This document shows positions 32,827 to 33,191 of a stretch of DNA of 33,191 bases, piece after piece; the stretch's first letter is position 1, and each line of letters begins with the position of its first letter. The stretch is from Alkaliphilus hydrothermalis (lineage in GTDB: Bacteria > Bacillota > Clostridia > Peptostreptococcales > Natronincolaceae), in NCBI RefSeq assembly GCF_016908555.1, contig NZ_JAFBEE010000027.1:1-33191 (forward strand), written 5' to 3'. Position numbers and translations under genes: made by a program. The notes beneath the pieces are model-generated. The model did not search any database. It saw only the letters and a list, made by a program, of their open reading frames with translations, and had not been told where the DNA came from.

Positions 32827-33042
32827 GATAAGTGGAAAACTAACGAAAAGTTTAAACGTGGCAGTTTTGTGAGTAAATATAATCTTTCGTGGGACCAGAA
32901 AAAGTATGAAAAGTATCTGAAGGATGGGCGTGGGGCATGAAGCTTTAACGATTATAAACCTTGGATTACTACTCATGACTTTCCATCGAAAGGTGTATCT
33001 TCAAGGACACCCGGTTGGAAATCTAACCGGGTGTATAACTTT
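32827..33042 (+). pseudogene. tnsA: Tn7-like TnsA endonuclease, N-terminal remnant
   Basis: One frame reads WDQKKYEKYLKDGRG, a TGA stop at 32938-32940, then FNDYKPWITTHDFPSKG and RTPGWKSNRVYNF. This is the N-terminal block of clostridial TnsA proteins (YKPWLT, DxPSxG, GWKTxR), just before the catalytic region. It is on the glmS strand, pointing away from glmS, exactly where Tn7 carries tnsA. It has an internal stop, no start codon and no catalytic residues, so it is a decayed fragment. Its missing C-terminal portion resembles what is found at 6231-6458. Confidence 0.65.
33007..33034 (+). terminator. GC-rich hairpin downstream of glmS
   Basis: ACACCCGGTT (33007-33016), an 8-base loop, and AACCGGGTGT (33025-33034) pair perfectly, followed by ATAACTTTTT. 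It could end glmS transcripts about 300 bases past the stop. It overlaps the tnsA remnant, whose codons may fold this way by chance. Confidence 0.4.
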
Positions 33043-33082
33043 TTGTGGCTCTTTGTCAAGTGGTGTTGGTGAAAAATTTCGG

Positions 33083-33144
33083 TTCTATGTCAATAGTGTA
33101 ACCGCCAAAGAATCGACGTATAGAAACTAAATCCAATAGTTGAT
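33083..33144 (+). repeat. Second and third copies of the Tn7-like end repeat
   Basis: TTCTATGTCAATAGT (33083-33097) repeats 32736-32750, and CAATAGTTGAT (33134-33144) repeats 32744-32754. They lie beyond the tnsA fragment. They may be the end of a second, older element or subterminal transposase sites of the same deleted one. Confidence 0.55.
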
Positions 33145-33150
33145 ACAATA

Positions 33151-33189
33151 AATCCAGTAGAGGTTAGTTGTTGCCTGCTCTACTGGATT
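33151..33189 (+). terminator. Perfect 12-bp hairpin at the right window edge
   Basis: AATCCAGTAGAG (33151-33162), a 15-base loop, and CTCTACTGGATT (33178-33189) pair fully. Sequence after 33191 is not available, so a U-tract cannot be judged. Terminator or inverted repeat of a mobile element. Confidence 0.45.
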
Positions 33190-33191
33190 GT

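Noticed and set aside
32924..33130. 68-residue plus-strand frame after glmS
   Set aside because: Its frame differs from that of the tnsA remnant and it spans the hairpin and end repeats; no ribosome-binding site; best read as non-coding debris.
1..33191. CRISPR array
   Set aside because: No regularly spaced direct repeats with unique spacers; repeats seen are element ends or terminal repeats.
1..33191. tRNA or rRNA genes
   Set aside because: No GTTCGAATC-type T-arm with matching acceptor stem, nor rRNA motifs noticed on either strand.

Overview
The window is AT-rich DNA whose gene content and ribosome-binding sites (AGGAGG/GGAGG type) point to an anaerobic Bacillota, most likely a clostridium of the Alkaliphilus/Peptostreptococcales kind. 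That placement is inferred from family content (LoaP-like NusG fragment, group II introns, three-gene Tni-like transposon, Tn7-like remnants, many radical SAM enzymes), not from a marker gene.

Left part (1-4900) is a nest of mobile DNA. A group II intron (its 5' half lost at another element's end near base 94) sits inside the maturase gene of a second group II intron. That same maturase is cut again by a complete 3,230-bp transposon (1309-4538) encoding a DDE transposase, an ExeA/TniB-like ATPase and a zinc-ribbon protein, with 18-bp terminal inverted repeats and a 6-bp target duplication. Removing the transposon restores the maturase frame exactly. A 5' scrap of a third intron follows.

Then come galU (5150-6055), a 43-residue stump of a LoaP/NusG-type antiterminator, and, joined directly to it, remnants of Tn7-like tnsA (C-terminal end) and tnsB (N-terminal end).

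The core (7234-30821) is a co-directional, tightly packed biosynthetic cluster that I do not recognise as any described pathway. In order it holds: an ABC-2 exporter (ATPase and two permeases); a 25-residue peptide gene with a strong ribosome-binding site, bracketed by two RNA hairpins; a nucleotidyltransferase; a PqqD-like peptide-recognition protein; a CPBP-family membrane protease; and three B12-binding radical SAM enzymes. These are followed by a kinase-fold protein, a fourth B12 radical SAM enzyme, an AAC(3)-type acetyltransferase, a NanE-like epimerase with altered substrate-binding residues, a sugar-phosphate SIS protein, a family 2 glycosyltransferase, a DegT aminotransferase, a SPASM-type radical SAM enzyme, three thymidylate-kinase-like proteins (one without a P-loop), and a flavin reductase-creatininase fusion. 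My working model is a ribosomally made peptide, recognised by the PqqD-like protein, modified by several radical SAM enzymes (C-methylation is the obvious candidate for the B12 type), possibly decorated with an amino sugar, trimmed by the CPBP and/or creatininase-type hydrolases, and exported. An alternative is a small amino-sugar product in which the peptide is a carrier. Two degenerate copies of one DDE insertion sequence break up the kinase-like genes and supply the stop codons of two of them.

Right end: glmS with its own consensus promoter, followed within about 15 bp of its stop by repeats and a tnsA N-terminal remnant. This is the geometry of a decayed Tn7-like insertion at attTn7, so the cluster is bracketed by Tn7-like debris on both sides.
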